IMG/VR virus record: IMGVR_UViG_3300043449_000492
Span: 62,001 to 126,000 of that record
Source: a virus
DNA: 64,000 bases
Direction: 5' to 3' (one strand)
The notes under the pieces are model-generated. The model did not search any database and had not been told where the DNA came from. It saw only the letters and a list, made by a program, of their open reading frames with translations. Made by a program: the position numbers and the translations under genes. Shown here in pieces: positions 57,051 through 64,000 of this stretch. Position 1 is the first letter of the stretch, and every line of letters begins with the position of its first letter.

Positions 57051-58433
57051 ATGAGCTACAACAAACTTGTAATCTTTGACCTTGATGGTGTTCTCCTAGA
57101 TTCCCGTGATCTACATTTCCATGCATTAAATGCCGCTCTAATGGAGCAGGACACGCATTATGTGATTACAAGAGAAGAACACTTATCGACCTATGATGGT
57201 CTTCCTACCAAAGTGAAGATGAAGTTCCTAACCGAGAAGAAAGGTCTTCCTCCTACTCTTTATGATCAAGTATGGAAAGATAAGCAGGATGCTACAATTA
57301 AACTCTTGACACAATTGCAAGTTGATGATAAACTGGTACATATATTCAAGAGTCTTAAGGAACATGGCTTCCAGATTGCAGTTGCATCTAACTCTATTCG
57401 TAATACGGTAAAGATTACTTTGCTTCGCCTAGGCATTATGGATTACGTTGACTATTACCAAACCAACGAAGATGTGAAACGCTCTAAGCCATATCCTGAA
57501 ATGTATTGGAATTGTATGATGGCTTGTAATGCCATTCCTGATACAACAGTGATCGTTGAAGATAGTCATATTGGTAGACAAGGCGCAATTGACTCTGGAG
57601 CTAAGTTGCTTCCTGTAGAAGATGCACATGATCTAACGTGGGAAAAGGTTGAAAAAGTGGTTCATGAATTAAAAGATACAAATGTAAAGAAGATTCCGTG
57701 GCGTGATAGTAAACTCAACGTCCTGATTCCTATGGCGGGAGCAGGCTCTCGCTTTGCTACGATGGGTTATACATTTCCCAAGCCTCTTATTGAAGTTCGT
57801 GGTAAGCCAATGATTCAGGTCGTTGTTGAGAACTTGAACATTGAAGCCAACTATCATTTCATTGTTCAGAAAGAACATTACGAGAAATATAATCTAAAGT
57901 ATTTACTTAACCTTATTGCACCTGGCTGCAATATCATTCAAGTTGATGGAATGACAGAAGGTGCTGCTTGCACAACGCTCCTTGCTAAGGAGTTTATCAA
58001 TAACGGTTGCTCGTTATTGATTGCTAATTCAGATCAATTTATTGAGTGGAATTCTAATGAGATTATGTATGCTTTTAATAATGATGAGATTGATGCAGGT
58101 ATGCTCACATTTAAGGCTACGCACCCTAAATGGTCATATGCGAAAATTGGTAAGAATGGTTTTGTTGAAGAAGTTGCGGAGAAGAAAGTCATATCAGATA
58201 GCGCAACTGTTGGTGTTTATTTCTGGAAACATGGATCTGATTATGTCAAGTATGCGGAGCAGATGATCGCCAAGGACGTTCGTGTCAATAACGAGTTTTA
58301 TGTCTGTCCGGTATTCAATGAAGCAATTGCGGACAAGAAAAAGATTCGTGTAAAACAGATTCCAAGAATGTGGGGTATTGGCACACCAGAAGATTTGAAC
58401 TCTTTTCTAGATACATACAAAGGTGAACTATGA
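57051..58433 (+). CDS. Fusion of HAD phosphatase and sugar-nucleotide transferase
   Basis: A 460-aa two-domain enzyme. Residues 1-200 are a HAD hydrolase of the phosphoglucomutase-like type: D10 and D12 in FDLDGVLLDSR, ASNSIRNTVK, KRSKPYPEMY and VEDSHIGRQGA. From about residue 224 comes a nucleotidyltransferase: NVLIPMAGAGSRF, GYTFPKPLIEV (substrate Lys), LLIANSDQFIEWN (metal Asp) and a C-terminal WGIGTPEDLNSFL. The pair would dephosphorylate a sugar bisphosphate or anomer and then form an NDP-sugar, so the phage can make part of its own donor. Bacterial heptose and capsule loci carry comparable pairs. Confidence 0.85.
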   Translation: MSYNKLVIFDLDGVLLDSRDLHFHALNAALMEQDTHYVITREEHLSTYDGLPTKVKMKFLTEKKGLPPTLYDQVWKDKQDATIKLLTQLQVDDKLVHIFKSLKEHGFQIAVASNSIRNTVKITLLRLGIMDYVDYYQTNEDVKRSKPYPEMYWNCMMACNAIPDTTVIVEDSHIGRQGAIDSGAKLLPVEDAHDLTWEKVEKVVHELKDTNVKKIPWRDSKLNVLIPMAGAGSRFATMGYTFPKPLIEVRGKPMIQVVVENLNIEANYHFIVQKEHYEKYNLKYLLNLIAPGCNIIQVDGMTEGAACTTLLAKEFINNGCSLLIANSDQFIEWNSNEIMYAFNNDEIDAGMLTFKATHPKWSYAKIGKNGFVEEVAEKKVISDSATVGVYFWKHGSDYVKYAEQMIAKDVRVNNEFYVCPVFNEAIADKKKIRVKQIPRMWGIGTPEDLNSFLDTYKGEL

Positions 58434-58891
58434 GATTAATCTCCCATCGTGGAAATCTAACCGGTCCAAACTTTACTGATGAGAATAAGCCTTGGTATAT
58501 TGAAGAAGCTGTTAAAGCAGGATTTAATGTAGAGGTTGACATTTGGTATGTTAAAGGTAAGTGGTTCACTGGTCATGACGAGCCACTTCATGAAGTAACG
58601 ATTGAATGGTTATCTAATAAGAACTTTTGGCTACATTGTAAGAATGTAGAAGCATTTGAACAGATGACTTACATTTCACCACAGCTTCATTACTTTTGGC
58701 ATGGCATTGATTGTTATACTCTAACAAGTGCTAATATACCTTGGGTCTATCCAGGGAAGCAGACATTCAAGACTGCGATATGTGTATTGCCCGAGCATGG
58801 TGAAGGACTTGATAAGATTAGGAATCTAGATGTGTATGGTTTCTGTTCCGATTATATTGAAAAGATTGCGGAGATTGTGAAATGCAAGTAA
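58430..58891 (+). CDS. Short glycerophosphodiester-phosphodiesterase-like protein
   Basis: A 153-aa protein with the start of a GDPD-type barrel: LISHRGNLTGPNFTDEN, AVKAGFNVEVDIWYVKGKWF and TGHDEPLHEVT, carrying the catalytic-type His-Arg and the Glu-x-Asp and HDE residues. Normal GDPDs are about 250-300 aa, so the C-terminal part of the barrel is missing or degenerate. Short forms like this are seen in capsule loci. The substrate is perhaps a phosphodiester-linked sugar. It overlaps both neighbours. Confidence 0.7.
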   Translation: MRLISHRGNLTGPNFTDENKPWYIEEAVKAGFNVEVDIWYVKGKWFTGHDEPLHEVTIEWLSNKNFWLHCKNVEAFEQMTYISPQLHYFWHGIDCYTLTSANIPWVYPGKQTFKTAICVLPEHGEGLDKIRNLDVYGFCSDYIEKIAEIVKCK

Positions 58892-60117
58892 CTGTAATTG
58901 GCGCCGGCGGCCACGTTGGACTACCTTTTTCTCTTGTCGTTGCTGCAGCTGGGCATAATGTCTATGGTGTTGATATCAATGAAAAGGTTGTAGAAACACT
59001 AAATAAAGGTATCGTACCTTATATCGAACACGGTGCGGAAGAACTGTTGGCTAAGCATCTTAAGCAAGGCAACATTGCTTTTACTACACAATTTTTTTCT
59101 ATTAAGGTCTCAGATGTTATCGCTGTGATGCTAGGGACACCAGTAGATGCAGAGAATAATCCTCGTCTTGATGACTTATTTAATTTCATTGATAATGCTC
59201 TTTTGCCTCGTATTCAGCGAGGGCAGCTTATCATCCTTCGTTCAACTATTTCGCCAGGTACTACAGAAGTAGTCAAAGAACGAATTGAAGAAGCTACGGG
59301 TTGGATTGAAGGCAAAGACTTTTATCTAGTCTTTTGTCCAGAACGAGTGCTGCAAACAAAGGGTATTGAAGAAACCTCAAAGTTGCCTGCACTCGTTGGA
59401 GCGTTCTCTGATGAGAGTTATAAGAAGGCTGCAGAGTTTCTAGCTACGTTTATTGATAATAGTTTGTTTCAGCTTACACCAAGAGAAGCCGAAATTGCAA
59501 AGTTAATGACAAACATGTGGCGTTATGTCTCGTTTGCTTTTGCTAATGAAATGTATATGATCGGAGACAAGCATGGCGTTGATATTCATGAAGTCATTAA
59601 AGCCTCAAACTACGGCTATGAGAGAATGGCTGTTCCAATGCCGGGACCAAATGTCGGTGGTCCTTGTCTCTTTAAAGATGGTAGGTTTCTTCTTGATAGT
59701 GTACCTTTTGCTGACCTTATTCAGGTTAGCTTTCTTGTTAATGAGGGGATGCCTGACTATATCTACCACTCTATCACGAAACTTACTCCGAAACTAAAGA
59801 ACGTATTGATTCTTGGTGCTACGTTTAAGGCAAACTGTGATGACACAAGAAACAGTCTATCATTCAAGATGAAGAAAGTTTTGAAGAAGCATGGTGTAGA
59901 GGTAGACATGCTTGATCCTTTTATCAAGAATCTACAACCATCCGATAGCACTTTTGAGACTTATGATGCAGTAATTGTTATGACTCCTCATGACATGTTT
60001 AAAGATTATTATGGTCCACACATGTTTAGAAAAGATTGCATCGTTGCAGATGTTTGGAAGATGTGGGACAAGAGTAAAGAAACAAAGAATGGAATTTATA
60101 GAGCAGGAGGCTTTTGA
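58882..60117 (+). CDS. UDP-glucose/GDP-mannose dehydrogenase family enzyme
   Basis: A 411-aa NAD-dependent 4-electron dehydrogenase, most like UDP-N-acetylmannosaminuronate dehydrogenases. The Rossmann motif is VIGAGGHVGLP at the N-terminus; the domain linker has ELAKLMTNMWRYVSFAFANE-like EIAKLMTNMWRYVSFAFANE; the catalytic Cys262 is in GGPCLFKDG, and LGATFKANCDDTRNS marks the C-terminal binding domain. It would convert an NDP-sugar to the uronic acid. It fits as a donor-making step for the cluster. Confidence 0.9.
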   Translation: MQVTVIGAGGHVGLPFSLVVAAAGHNVYGVDINEKVVETLNKGIVPYIEHGAEELLAKHLKQGNIAFTTQFFSIKVSDVIAVMLGTPVDAENNPRLDDLFNFIDNALLPRIQRGQLIILRSTISPGTTEVVKERIEEATGWIEGKDFYLVFCPERVLQTKGIEETSKLPALVGAFSDESYKKAAEFLATFIDNSLFQLTPREAEIAKLMTNMWRYVSFAFANEMYMIGDKHGVDIHEVIKASNYGYERMAVPMPGPNVGGPCLFKDGRFLLDSVPFADLIQVSFLVNEGMPDYIYHSITKLTPKLKNVLILGATFKANCDDTRNSLSFKMKKVLKKHGVEVDMLDPFIKNLQPSDSTFETYDAVIVMTPHDMFKDYYGPHMFRKDCIVADVWKMWDKSKETKNGIYRAGGF

Positions 60118-61112
60118 TGAGTAAGATTTTGGTGACGGGATCAGAAGGATCCTTGATGCAAGCAGTCATTCCTAGATTGATTGCAAATGGTCATGTTGTT
60201 TATGGTGTTGATAATCTTGCTCGATATGGTGAGCGCCTAGGACATGCTGGAACAGATTACACATTCATCAAGGCTGATCTAACAGATAAAGAATCGGTCA
60301 ATAGACTAGTTGAGCAAGTAAAGCCTGACTTTATTATTCAGGCCGCAGCTACAATCTATGGTGTGGGAGGCTTCAATAAGTATTGTGGTGAAATGTATAA
60401 GGACATTGCACTACATGACAATGTGCTTCGTGCTGCTGTCGCTGCTGGTGTTAAGAAGGTTGTTTATATCTCTTCGTCAATGGTCTATGAGAATTGTCCA
60501 CAAGTTATTGGTGAGCCAGTTACAGAAGACATGCCCGATCGATATCCTGCTCCATATACAGACTATGGTCTATCTAAGTTTGTTGGTGAGCGTGTATCAA
60601 GAGCCTACTTTAAGCAGCATGGTCTTAAGTATACCATTTGGCGCCCGTTCAATATCATTACACCATATGAAAAGAGTGAGAATGAAGAAGTCGGTATCTC
60701 ACATGTCTTTGCCGACTACATCAAGAACATCGTTGTAGAGAGAAAGCATCCACTTCCAATCATTGGTGATGGTATGCAAGTTCGTTGCTTCACTTGGATT
60801 GATGAAGTTGCACAGGCTATTGCAGACTATTCGTTTCTTGATAAGACAGACAATGAGACTTACAATCTAGGTAACGCAGAGCCAATCTCTATGCGTGTTC
60901 TCGCTGAGAAAATCATTGATATGGCAGCAACCGAGTTTCTACTATTTCCATCATACTATCCTCTATATACTACGATTGGTGAATATGAAAACGATGTTAA
61001 GGTTCGTATTCCAGATGTTGATAAGGCAGATAGAGAACTTGATTGGAAAGCTAAACTAAAGGTAGACGATTCAGTTCGTATGTGCCTTAAATATGTTGTG
61101 GAGAATAAGTAA
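60117..61112 (+). CDS. NAD-dependent sugar epimerase/dehydratase
   Basis: A 331-aa extended SDR enzyme from ATG 60117, which overlaps the dehydrogenase stop (TGATG), with AGGAGG upstream. It has TGSEGSLMQ in the glycine-rich place, IQAAATIYGVGG, the catalytic SSSMVYE and Y150xxxK154 (YGLSK), and PFNIITPYEKSENEE. The glycine motif departs from the usual GxxGxxG. Pathway role: epimerising or dehydrating the NDP-sugar with the enzymes just upstream. It is the last gene of the cluster. Confidence 0.88.
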   Translation: MSKILVTGSEGSLMQAVIPRLIANGHVVYGVDNLARYGERLGHAGTDYTFIKADLTDKESVNRLVEQVKPDFIIQAAATIYGVGGFNKYCGEMYKDIALHDNVLRAAVAAGVKKVVYISSSMVYENCPQVIGEPVTEDMPDRYPAPYTDYGLSKFVGERVSRAYFKQHGLKYTIWRPFNIITPYEKSENEEVGISHVFADYIKNIVVERKHPLPIIGDGMQVRCFTWIDEVAQAIADYSFLDKTDNETYNLGNAEPISMRVLAEKIIDMAATEFLLFPSYYPLYTTIGEYENDVKVRIPDVDKADRELDWKAKLKVDDSVRMCLKYVVENK

Positions 61113-61402
61113 TGAATAGTAATTGGAAATGGGAACAGCTTCGTCTTTTGATTGAAGGCACACTAGCACACAATGTTCAGTATTCACATGATAAGGCATT
61201 CGACCGATATTCTTATCAGCGTGTTCTTGAATGGATGGATTCACTAGATAAGAGAGCGGAAGAAAAAAAGACTGCTGAACCAGATAGACGAATTCCAGAA
61301 CCTCCATCAGAAGGAGGATTCATCTTCACTGGTATTCCTACGTTCGATCAAAAAGCGTGGGAAGAAATTTTAGAACGAAAGGGCTTACAGGGACTATCAT
61401 GA
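61112..61402 (+). CDS. Small protein of unknown function
   Basis: A 96-aa protein whose ATG overlaps the epimerase stop by one base. The first half is helical (NWKWEQLRLLIEGTLAHNVQ and DRYSYQRVLEWMDSLDKRAE), the second half proline-rich (RRIPEPPSEGGFIF). It overlaps the lysozyme-like gene by 4 nt, so it may be an accessory lysis gene, but no membrane segment is seen. Confidence 0.6.
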   Translation: MNSNWKWEQLRLLIEGTLAHNVQYSHDKAFDRYSYQRVLEWMDSLDKRAEEKKTAEPDRRIPEPPSEGGFIFTGIPTFDQKAWEEILERKGLQGLS

Positions 61403-61899
61403 GTCATACAAATCCAACAAACCCAAATGCAGATTTGCATATCTCGCCTGATGGACAAGACATTATCAAAGAATTTGAGTCTCTTGTTCTAGAGGCATAC
61501 GTTGATACAAAAGACAAGCATGGAGATCCTATCTATGCTGTCGGCTGGGGTCATACTGGTCTAGTTGATGGTAAGAAGATTGAAAAGGGTCTTAAGATTA
61601 CCGAAGCAAAGGCACAAGAGTTATTCATGGAAGACATTGCTGAGTTTGAGCGCAAAGTCAAGCATTATGTAACTGTGCCACTAAATCAGCATCAGTTTGA
61701 TGCTCTTGTCTCTATGGCATATAATGTTCGCACTTCTAACTTTGTGCAGATGGTTGAGCAGTCAGAACTTAATAAGGGTGTCTATGATAAGGTTCCCGAC
61801 GCTATGATGCATTATAATGTATCGGGTGGAAGAGTTTTGAAGGGTCTTACTCGTCGTCGCAAGATGGAAGCTAACTTGTGGAAGAAGGAGGGGAAGTAA
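61399..61899 (+). CDS. T4-lysozyme-like (GH24) protein with altered catalytic Thr
   Basis: A 166-aa muramidase-like protein from ATG 61399 (ATGA overlap). The T4 lysozyme active-site pattern is Glu11, Asp20, Thr26 in [20 protein letters not shown]; here it reads ESLVLEAYVD (Glu27, Asp36) then YAVGWGH, so the place of Thr26 is Ala47. Downstream PLNQHQFDALVSMAYNVRTS and LKGLTRRRKMEANLW are normal for the fold. No signal peptide or baseplate domain is present. Either it is a weak or modified enzyme, or another residue takes over. It ends in a hairpin shared with the convergent gene. Confidence 0.82.
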   Translation: MSHTNPTNPNADLHISPDGQDIIKEFESLVLEAYVDTKDKHGDPIYAVGWGHTGLVDGKKIEKGLKITEAKAQELFMEDIAEFERKVKHYVTVPLNQHQFDALVSMAYNVRTSNFVQMVEQSELNKGVYDKVPDAMMHYNVSGGRVLKGLTRRRKMEANLWKKEGK

Positions 61900-61908
61900 T
61901 CCCCTCCT
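61886..61908. terminator. Hairpin between convergent genes
   Basis: AGGAGGGGA (61886-61894) and TCCCCTCCT (61900-61908) form a perfect 9-bp stem around the lysozyme-like stop codon. It lies between this gene and the 3' end of the only minus-strand gene and could terminate both. Neither side has a strong T-run. Confidence 0.6.
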
Positions 61909-61917
61909 ATAAAACTC

Positions 61918-62220
61918 TTAGGATTCTAGGTCAACGTGGGAAGATGGAGGATATACTGCACCATGTAGTCTTTCGGCAGTTGCCTTTAGAGTATCTGCAA
62001 GTGCTTCGATATCGTCTGCATCTGGGTGTGGCTTAGTTGCACAAACACGAAGCTGCTCAGCAAGATCGTGAATTTCGTTGACAGCCTCATCAACTGCTTT
62101 ATTAACAAGCGCAACGGCTTCTTTTAGTTCTTCTAGTTCTAGACTCATTTGTGCTACCTTTCCTTCTAAGTTGATGATTCTAAGATCATCCAATAATAGA
62201 TAACGGATCCATTGAAACAT
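61918..62220 (-). CDS. Coiled-coil protein on the minus strand
   Basis: A 100-aa acidic helical protein, the only credible minus-strand gene. It has a short hydrophobic start (FQWIRYLLLDDLRIINLEGK), then heptads (SLELEELKEAVALVNKAVDE and AVNEIHDLAEQLRV), and an ADDIEALADTLKATAERLHG helix. The ribosome-binding site is GGGAG 7 nt upstream of the ATG. Farther up, a perfect TATAAATA late promoter is followed at once by AAAGGAGG. Coding support is the promoter, site and helical periodicity. Role unknown, perhaps a small virion or lysis-control protein made late. Confidence 0.75.
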   Translation of the reverse strand: MFQWIRYLLLDDLRIINLEGKVAQMSLELEELKEAVALVNKAVDEAVNEIHDLAEQLRVCATKPHPDADDIEALADTLKATAERLHGAVYPPSSHVDLES

Positions 62221-62249
62221 CTTTTAACTCCCGGAGTTTGCCTCCTTTC

Positions 62250-62257
62250 TATTTATA
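62250..62257 (-). promoter_or_regulatory. T4-type late promoter on the minus strand, TATAAATA
   Basis: The minus strand reads TATAAATA at 62257-62250, a perfect late consensus, 29 nt before the minus-strand ATG. A short palindrome (AACTCC-C-GGAGTT, 62226-62238) lies between it and the gene. Confidence 0.7.
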
Positions 62258-62268
62258 GGAATCAATAA

Positions 62269-63927
62269 ATGAAATACACTGCACCTGTCGATTCTACTCT
62301 CTTTCTTCTCAAAGACGTTCTCAAGTTTGATAATGAACTAACAGAGCCAATTCTTAGAGAAGCAGCAAAACTATGTGAAGAAGTGATTGCTCCTACAAAT
62401 CAAGAGGGTGATGAAGAGGGTTGTAAGTATGTCGAAAAAGAAGTCAAAACACCACAAGCATTCAAAGAAGCATGGCAAAAGTTTAGAGACGGAGGTTGGC
62501 TCGGACTCTCCGTTCCTGAAGCGTATGGTGGACAAGGCTTACCATATACACTTGCGTCTGCTATCAACGAATTTATATCCTCTTCTAACATGGGGTTTTC
62601 TCTTTATCCTGGCCTTACACGTGGAAATATCCAGGCTCTCCTCGAAGTAGGTAGCGAACCACAGAAGAATATCTGGATCCCTTATCTAGCATCAGGTAAG
62701 TGGACTGGCACGATGAATCTTACTGAGCCTCATTGTGGAACTGATCTTGGTTTGTTGAAGACTAAGGCAGTTCCTGTTGGTGATGAAGGATATCATATCA
62801 CAGGTCAAAAGATTTTCATTTCATGCGGTGAACACGATCTTGCGGAAAATATTCTACATCTTGTGCTTGCTCGAATTGAAGGTGATCCAGAAGGAGTCAA
62901 GGGCATTAGTATGTTTGCTGTGCCAAAGTTTATAGGTCCAGAGAGAAACAATGTCTCTTGTGGATCAATCGAACATAAGATGGGTATTCACGGTTCATCA
63001 ACTTGTGTTATGAACTATGATGGAGCATACGGTTATCTTGTTGGTGAACGCTGCAAAGGTCTCAATGCAATGTTCATTATGATGAATGAAGCAAGACTTG
63101 GTGTTGCCGTTCAAGGTCTATCACAATCGGAGTTGGCTTATCAAAATGCTGTCTCATATGCTCAAGAACGTATTCAGAGCGTTGCGCTTACGGATCCAAA
63201 AGGTGGATCAGTTGCCATTATCAATCATCCCGATGTTCGTCGTATGCTTATGGATATTCGTTGCATTAACGAAGCTGCTAGACTTCTATGCTTGGAAGCG
63301 TCGATGCTTTGTGAAGATAAAAGCGATGCTGCTCAAGATAGATTAGGTTTGATGACACCAGTTCTCAAGGGTGTGTTAACAGACTATGGATTTGAGAATG
63401 CAGTAAAGGCTCAACAAGTTTGGGGAGGTCATGGTTACATTCGTGAGAACGGAATGGAGCAGATTGTTCGTGACGCTCGTATTGCTCAAATCTATGAAGG
63501 TGCTAATGGTATTCAGGCGCTTGACCTTGTTGCTCGTAAGTTGCCAAAGAACATGGGTCGTGCTATTCGTACCTTCTTTAAGGATAGTGAAGACTTGATT
63601 AACAAAGCATATGGTGCTGATCTGCATACAGTCGTGCAGCCTCTCACATCAGCAAGAGACGAACTAAGACAAGCAACAGAGTGGCTTGTTGGTAATGCAT
63701 TGACACTTCAAAATAATGCTGGTTCTGCATCGTATGATTATATGAAAATGTTCGGACTCGTATTGCTAGGTCTTGCTCATGTTCGTATCTGTATGGCTTC
63801 GGATGATAAGGAAAGACACCTAAATGCCAAATACTTTATGGAAAGGATTCTTCCTGAAACTCGATTCCTTTTGGAAAGAATTAAATCGGGAAGTGAAACA
63901 ATGATGGAAGTTTCGTTTTTTAATTAA
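62269..63927 (+). CDS. Acyl-CoA dehydrogenase family protein
   Basis: A 552-aa FAD enzyme of fatty-acid-type oxidation. It begins YTAPVDSTLFLLKDVL, like the long group of acyl-CoA dehydrogenases that includes DmdC. FAD/substrate motifs are GTMNLTEPHCGTDLGLLKTK (the TEPxxGSD region) and a KIFISCGEHD strand; the candidate catalytic base is Glu410 in IYEGANGIQALDLVARKL. A C-terminal helical domain (about residues 440-552) is kept. No lesion is seen, so it may be active. Metabolic genes like this are unusual for T4-like phages; whether the substrate is a fatty acid or a sulfur compound such as methylmercaptopropionyl-CoA is open. ATG 62269 has AGGA upstream. Confidence 0.9.
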   Translation: MKYTAPVDSTLFLLKDVLKFDNELTEPILREAAKLCEEVIAPTNQEGDEEGCKYVEKEVKTPQAFKEAWQKFRDGGWLGLSVPEAYGGQGLPYTLASAINEFISSSNMGFSLYPGLTRGNIQALLEVGSEPQKNIWIPYLASGKWTGTMNLTEPHCGTDLGLLKTKAVPVGDEGYHITGQKIFISCGEHDLAENILHLVLARIEGDPEGVKGISMFAVPKFIGPERNNVSCGSIEHKMGIHGSSTCVMNYDGAYGYLVGERCKGLNAMFIMMNEARLGVAVQGLSQSELAYQNAVSYAQERIQSVALTDPKGGSVAIINHPDVRRMLMDIRCINEAARLLCLEASMLCEDKSDAAQDRLGLMTPVLKGVLTDYGFENAVKAQQVWGGHGYIRENGMEQIVRDARIAQIYEGANGIQALDLVARKLPKNMGRAIRTFFKDSEDLINKAYGADLHTVVQPLTSARDELRQATEWLVGNALTLQNNAGSASYDYMKMFGLVLLGLAHVRICMASDDKERHLNAKYFMERILPETRFLLERIKSGSETMMEVSFFN

Positions 63928-63934
63928 AACAAAT

Positions 63935-63955
63935 GGTGCGACAATGTGTCGCACC
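63935..63955. terminator. Hairpin after the acyl-CoA dehydrogenase gene
   Basis: GGTGCGACA (63935-63943) and TGTCGCACC (63947-63955) form a perfect 9-bp stem with a 3-nt loop. No T-run follows on the + strand; on the minus strand it is followed by an AT-rich stretch. It ends 8 nt before the next promoter, as at other unit boundaries in this genome. Confidence 0.7.
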
Positions 63956-63963
63956 TCCACCTC

Positions 63964-63992
63964 TTGACAATAGACCCTCGATTTGATATACT
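63964..63992 (+). promoter_or_regulatory. Sigma70-type promoter at the right edge
   Basis: -35 TTGACA at 63964-63969, a 17-nt spacer and -10 TATACT at 63987-63992. It must drive a gene beyond the window. Confidence 0.85.
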
Positions 63993-64000
63993 GTAAGTCA

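Noticed and set aside
1-64000. tRNA genes and CRISPR arrays
   Set aside because: No cloverleaf-like run with a T-arm GTTCGA-type core and no regularly spaced direct repeats were seen by eye; a tRNAscan or repeat-finder run was not possible here.

Overview
The window is a 64 kb piece of a T4-superfamily myovirus genome (tailed phage, contractile tail). The gp14-15, gp16-17-18-19-20, gp67/68-21-22-23, uvsY-uvsW, gp55, gp47-46, gp45, gp44-62-regA and dsbA homologues are recognisable from sequence and mostly in T4-like order. T4 gene numbers are used as homologue labels. All genes but one lie on the + strand, packed with stop/start overlaps. Base composition is AT-leaning. The host cannot be read directly. 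The aerobic-cobaltochelatase-like CobS/CobT pair, the acyl-CoA dehydrogenase and the kinship with environmental T4-like phages would fit an alphaproteobacterial host, but that is inference.

Layout. 0-22.7 kb is the virion block: a truncated homing-endonuclease-like gene; neck gp14 and gp15; a repeat-rich fibre-like protein and three tandem paralogous adhesin-like proteins; terminase gp16/gp17; sheath, tube and portal; an expanded set of prohead-core proteins; protease gp21, scaffold gp22, capsid gp23 with a strong terminator; and a tail-tube-like protein. Several of these genes carry T4-type late promoters (TATAAATA-like). 22.7-27.8 kb holds uvsY, uvsW, the late sigma factor gp55, a methyltransferase and a 2OG-Fe(II) oxygenase. 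27.8-32.6 kb is the gp47/gp46 nuclease pair with a complete FtsH protease gene inserted between its halves. 32.6-36.5 kb holds very small genes and a three-gene operon: an asparagine-synthetase-like PP-loop enzyme, a DNA cytosine-C5 methyltransferase and a CmoA-like carboxy-SAM synthase. 36.5-40.9 kb is a module with distinct codon use and its own strong promoters, encoding a VWA/peptidase-motif protein, a MoxR/CobS-like AAA+ ATPase and two small proteins. 41-47.5 kb holds a glycosyltransferase, dNMP kinase, sliding clamp, DsbA, and clamp loader gp44/gp62 split by a nuclease plus Dam methylase pair, then RegA. 47.5-49.2 kb holds dUTPase, a virion protein and Hsp20. 49.3-61.1 kb is a glycan-type cluster of fourteen genes. 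61.1-64 kb holds a T4-lysozyme-like protein, the only minus-strand gene and an acyl-CoA dehydrogenase.

Regulation. Two promoter classes are visible: host sigma70-type sites, nearly all with an exact 17-nt spacer, in front of replication, recombination and accessory genes, and T4-like late sites in front of structural genes, matching the gp55 encoded here. Hairpins often sit just before a sigma70-type promoter and mark unit boundaries.

The most interesting system is the operon at 33562-36294. The C5-methyltransferase has Arg (R381) where motif X normally has the Asn of GNSV, the position at which an engineered Asn-to-Lys change in M.MpeI allows use of carboxy-SAM. The next gene resembles the enzyme that makes carboxy-SAM, and the gene before it resembles the carboxylate-amidating domain of asparagine synthetase. 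Together they suggest a natural pathway to 5-carboxymethylcytosine and perhaps its amide, 5-carbamoylmethylcytosine, in phage DNA.
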